64,000 bases of DNA. It comes from AP-15 sp963814805 (GTDB taxonomy: Bacteria > Pseudomonadota > Alphaproteobacteria > ATCC43930 > CGMCC-115725). The position numbers and the translations under genes are program-made. The notes under the pieces were generated by a model. It saw only the letters and a list, made by a program, of their open reading frames with translations. It had not been told where the DNA came from and made no database searches. Position 1 is the stretch's first letter. Each line of letters starts with the position of its first letter. The DNA is taken from the NCBI GenBank assembly GCA_963814805.1, contig CAWFER010000033.1, positions 248,001 to 312,000 on the forward strand. The letters are read 5' to 3'. Below are positions 61,172-64,000 of this stretch, piece after piece.

Positions 61172-61972
61172 TCATGCCGGGGTGTGCGAGACCAGGAACG
61201 GCAGCACCGCGTTGTTGAATTCGCGGGCGCGCACATGAGTTAGGAAATGGCCGCCGCGGGGAAACAGCTTGACCTCCGCGCCGGGTATCCGCCGCGCCAG
61301 CTCCTCGGAATAGTAGGCCGGCGTGACGATGTCGTCCTCGGCGCCGATCACCAGTGTCGGCGTCTTGATGCGCCCCAGCTCAGCGGTGCGATCGAAGGCC
61401 AGCATCGCATCAATCCGCCCGGCGACGATTTCGCTCGGCGCGAATGTCGTCAAATGTTGGGCCTCGATCTGGCGCAGGCGCTCGTTGTTGCCAGCGATCC
61501 ACCAGTTCGGATACCACAAGAGGCTCGCCGATTGCAGATAGATACTGGGGCCAAGCCGCTCGAGTATCTCCTTGCGCAGCGCGTAGAGACGGCGGAAGTA
61601 GGCGTCCGCCTTGGTCCAGGTCGCCGACAGCACGACGCTGGCCAGCCGCTCGGGATGCTCGATCGCCAGCACCTGCGCGACGGCGCCCCCGGTCGAATGG
61701 CCGACCACATGGGCGCGGCGGATGTCGAGCGCATCGAGCAGCCCCATGGCGTCGACCGCCATCCGCTCGACGGTATAGCCCATCCGCGCCGGATCGCTCT
61801 GCCCGATGCCGCGGTGATCGAAGGTGACGACCTCGAACCGCTTGCCAAAGGCGGCCACCTGTTCCGACCAGAAGGACGCAAACCCGCCGAGTCCCGAAAT
61901 GAACAGGACGGGGAAGCCCATACCTTGGCGCTCGTAATAGAGCGAGCACTCTCCGATTGAGATGCGCGGCAT
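61172..61972 (-). CDS. Alpha/beta hydrolase, RutD-like
   Basis: This 266-residue hydrolase has LFISGLGGFASFWSEQVAAF (oxyanion), DHRGIGQSDP, the elbow GHSTGGAVAQVLA (Ser near 98), acid VIGAEDDIVTP and His FPRGGHFLTHVR. Length and the YPNWWIAGNNERLRQIEAQHL segment recall the RutD aminoacrylate hydrolases and related carboxylesterases; the match is not exact. Single gene. The region before it (61973-62255) is 283 bases with nothing recognisable apart from GC-rich short palindromes. Confidence 0.85.
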   Translation of the reverse strand: MPRISIGECSLYYERQGMGFPVLFISGLGGFASFWSEQVAAFGKRFEVVTFDHRGIGQSDPARMGYTVERMAVDAMGLLDALDIRRAHVVGHSTGGAVAQVLAIEHPERLASVVLSATWTKADAYFRRLYALRKEILERLGPSIYLQSASLLWYPNWWIAGNNERLRQIEAQHLTTFAPSEIVAGRIDAMLAFDRTAELGRIKTPTLVIGAEDDIVTPAYYSEELARRIPGAEVKLFPRGGHFLTHVRAREFNNAVLPFLVSHTPA

Positions 61973-62255
61973 CGCTCGATATTTCAGAACGGAGCAAGGT
62001 CGGTAGCATCGGCTGCATGGGCTGTCAATGTGAAGGACGCGCACAATGCGCAGAGGTGCCGTGCGCGGGACCTGGCGACCGCGGCAAACCCGCCCAAAAA
62101 TTGACACATCGTCACGATTGGATGCGCCGACACCATGCGGTTGAGCATGGCTGCCGAAGCTAGCGTCCCCGTTCCGAGGACGACACTGCACAGAACCGGG
62201 AAATCGGGCGCCGCCTCGCGTGACGCCAACTCCATCGATTGACGGGTGAGCCACA

Positions 62256-62720
62256 ATGAGAGAGCAGGATCAGACGATCAAGGCCGGCCCCGCCCTCGGC
62301 GCCCAATCCGAGGGCTCGATCAGGCCGGGCGCGTCGCCGCGGCGGGCGCCCTCGGGACGTCGCTCGACGAGCCGCACCCAGGAGATCGACCGCCATGTCG
62401 GCGGCCGGGTCCGCGAGCGGCGGATAATGCTAGGCCTGACGCAACAGCAACTGGCCGACCTTATCGGCGTCACCTACCAACAGGCGCACAAATACGAGCG
62501 GGCGATCAACCGGATTTCAGCCGGCCGCCTGTTCGAGATCGCCCATGTGCTGAGCGTGCCGGTCGCCTACTTTTTTGACGGGCTCGAGCCGGACGGCGAC
62601 CGTGCGGCCAGTCCGCGCGAGCGAATGTGCCTCGAACTCGCGCGGAACTTTGCCCAGATCCCCAACGAACGCCACCAGGAGGCGTTGAGCCAGCTGGCGC
62701 GGGTGCTCGCCGCCGAATGA
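62256..62720 (+). CDS. XRE-family HTH transcriptional regulator
   Basis: This 154-residue regulator has the HTH at about 48-110: VGGRVRERRIMLGLTQQQLADLIGVTYQQAHKYERAINRISAGRLFEIAHVL (two or three helices, shown for position). It is preceded by a disordered 40-residue basic N-terminus and followed by AYFFDGLEP, typical of alphaproteobacterial SinR-like proteins that affect cell cycle or exopolysaccharide. The C-terminus has a helical REILSQLARVLAAE-like end. The target is unknown. ATG 62256 chosen; an alternative start near residue 42 is possible. Confidence 0.9.
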   Translation: MREQDQTIKAGPALGAQSEGSIRPGASPRRAPSGRRSTSRTQEIDRHVGGRVRERRIMLGLTQQQLADLIGVTYQQAHKYERAINRISAGRLFEIAHVLSVPVAYFFDGLEPDGDRAASPRERMCLELARNFAQIPNERHQEALSQLARVLAAE

Positions 62721-62747
62721 GCCGGCCGCGGCAGAGCTGTCGGGCGG

Positions 62748-62924
62748 TCAAATCGGCGGGCGGCGGCGACCTGCGAACCCGGTGATCAACGCCACCACGA
62801 AGATGACCAGGAAGATGAAGAACAAGATCTTCGCAATGCCGGCCGCAGCGAAGGCCACTCCGCCAAAACCGAGAAAACCGGCAATCACTGCAATGACCAG
62901 AAATACCAGCGCCCAGTAAAGCAT
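62748..62924 (-). CDS. DUF1328 small membrane protein (YtjA-like)
   Basis: This 58-residue protein is two hydrophobic helices joined by a Gly-rich turn: LVFLVIAVIAGFLGFGG and AGIAKILFFIFLVIFVVALITGF, ending with RRRPP. The pattern is DUF1328, widespread small inner-membrane proteins often induced by stress. ATG 62924 is chosen because GGAGGAGAAT lies immediately upstream; the ATG at 62936 lies before that site. It is convergent with the XRE gene and followed by no terminator. Confidence 0.9.
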   Translation of the reverse strand: MLYWALVFLVIAVIAGFLGFGGVAFAAAGIAKILFFIFLVIFVVALITGFAGRRRPPI

Positions 62925-62992
62925 ATTCTCCTCCATTGCCAGCCCGTCCGAGCGGCAAGTCGAGCTTGCCCGGCGAGACGTCGGCTACAGCA

Positions 62993-63931
62993 TCAAACGA
63001 GCGGAGTTGTGGCTCGGTTCCGAGATTCGTCGGCGGCGCAACCAACAGCTTGAATTAACAACAGCGGCCGTTCGGCAATTTCGACGACGAGCGGCAAGGT
63101 GCCGCCGATGTCGCCGTCGGTCTCGACGACGGAACACCCGATCGCCGCCGGCGCGCCGGCGGCGATCGAGACCCGCCGCGCGTCGAGGATCGTGACGTCG
63201 GGCAGACGATGCAGAATGCCCAGCATCATCGCACTCAAATAGCGCAGGATGGCGAGCCGCCCCGCACGCCGGAACAGCACGACGTGCAATAGCGGATCGA
63301 CTACCCGCGCGCCGGGAACGACGACGAAGCGACCGGCGTAGAGGCGCCCCTTGACGATGATTGCCGAGGCTGCCCGATGGGCGGCACCGTCGATGCCGAA
63401 GACGAACTCGCAGCGAGGATAGCGGCACACGCAGCAGAGGATCGGCCAGGCAAAGGCGAGCTTGCCGATGCGGCGCTTGAGGCGCGGGTCGACCGCGCTC
63501 AGCACGGCGGCGTCGAAACCGATCCCGGTCATGGCGACGAACAGCCGATCGCCGGCGCGGCCAGGCCAGAGCGGTTGCGGCGCGCCCTCGGCGATGAGCC
63601 GGGCGAGGTCTCGCGGCTTGCGCGGCAGGCCGATCTCGTTCGCCAGCACGTTGCCGGTGCCGAGCGGGACCACGGCCAGCGGGCGCGACGCGGCGAAGAC
63701 CCCATTCGCCACCTCGTTGACGGTGCCGTCGCCGCCGGCGGCGACGATCACATCAAAGGCGGCCTCCGCGTCGCGCGCCAGCCGTAGGGCGTCGCCCGGG
63801 CCCTCGGTGGTGCGAATCGCGACCAGGCAGCCCCGCCGCTCGAGCTCGGCGATGACCCGGCGCAACCGGTCCGCCCGGCGCCTGGCCCTGCCCGCCGCCG
63901 GATTGAAGATGATCAGAATCCGTGTGGACAA
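62993..63931 (-). CDS. YegS/BmrU-type lipid (diacylglycerol-like) kinase
   Basis: This 312-residue protein has the diacylglycerol kinase catalytic fold. NPAAGRARRR is near the start, the nucleotide-binding loop AAGGDGTVNEVANGVFA is at 66-79, and PLGTGNVLANEIGLPR follows at 89-104. The C-terminal half has beta strands of the YegS type, with Mg-binding regions not resolved by eye. It probably phosphorylates a lipid or ceramide-like alcohol. The start is TTG 63931 with GGAGG five bases upstream. It runs to within 69 bases of the window end. Confidence 0.92.
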   Translation of the reverse strand: MSTRILIIFNPAAGRARRRADRLRRVIAELERRGCLVAIRTTEGPGDALRLARDAEAAFDVIVAAGGDGTVNEVANGVFAASRPLAVVPLGTGNVLANEIGLPRKPRDLARLIAEGAPQPLWPGRAGDRLFVAMTGIGFDAAVLSAVDPRLKRRIGKLAFAWPILCCVCRYPRCEFVFGIDGAAHRAASAIIVKGRLYAGRFVVVPGARVVDPLLHVVLFRRAGRLAILRYLSAMMLGILHRLPDVTILDARRVSIAAGAPAAIGCSVVETDGDIGGTLPLVVEIAERPLLLIQAVGCAADESRNRATTPLV

Positions 63932-64000
63932 ACAGACCTCCGCGCGACGGCGGCGGCCGATCGCCTGGGTCGAAAATTCGGGCCCCGCCGCCAGCGGGGC

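Overview
The window is a GC-rich chromosomal segment that reads as an alphaproteobacterium, most likely a soil or freshwater chemoheterotroph of the Hyphomicrobiales/Rhodospirillales type. The evidence is a RegB/RegA redox two-component pair, DUF2125, DUF992, DUF1328 and DUF1993 proteins, an intracellular PHA depolymerase, an alphaproteobacterial-type XRE regulator, palindromic intergenic repeats typical of the class and a possible EcfG-type promoter. I see no rRNA, tRNA, CRISPR array, prophage or large island. The only transposon-related material is a decayed IS110 fragment and a short MITE-like element.

Layout. 1-9.3 kb: tail of a methyltransferase, apt, an MCE/Mla lipid-transport operon (STAS-permease, ATPase, MCE protein, lipoprotein), a glutathione transferase, two c-type cytochromes and a patatin-like protein whose catalytic dyad appears to be lost. 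9.5-14.5 kb: PHA depolymerase, beta-keto acid cleavage enzyme, an orphan CoA-transferase A subunit and a DUF2125 protein. 14.5-23 kb: a Rieske ring-hydroxylating dioxygenase (alpha, beta) with a flavin reductase and an MFS pump, followed by three tandem paralogous SHS-type MFS carriers that share a 5' leader hairpin. 23-36 kb: C1-folate enzymes (formate-THF ligase, 5-formyl-THF cyclo-ligase), TauE, GlcG-like protein, ArsR-SRPBCC pair, SLC13-type permease, glnS, VanZ-like protein, a CaiB/BaiF CoA-transferase and a DUF1993 protein. 36-45.4 kb: a CoA-transferase resembling 2-methylfumaryl-CoA isomerase with TauE and MFS transporters, then a catabolic run (alpha/beta hydrolase, LigJ-like 4-oxalomesaconate hydratase, acyl-CoA dehydrogenase, amidase, VOC dioxygenase). 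45.7-54.5 kb: a small hydrophilic protein, regBA, an ABC exporter, a methyltransferase, a phosphoesterase, a thioesterase, tyrS and anmK. 54.5-64 kb: three luciferase-like oxidoreductases, small exported proteins, a tandem cold-shock protein, an IS110 remnant, an EAL protein, a hydrolase, an XRE regulator, a DUF1328 protein and a lipid kinase.

Much of the segment concerns aromatic/acyl-CoA catabolism, uptake of organic acids, carbon storage and envelope lipid traffic.

Caution. Many conserved genes are split by single-nucleotide shifts, mostly +1 and often in short homopolymers, including tyrS, which should be essential. I therefore treat most broken genes as probably intact in the organism, with base-level errors in this sequence, and annotate each as one gene with the shift marked.
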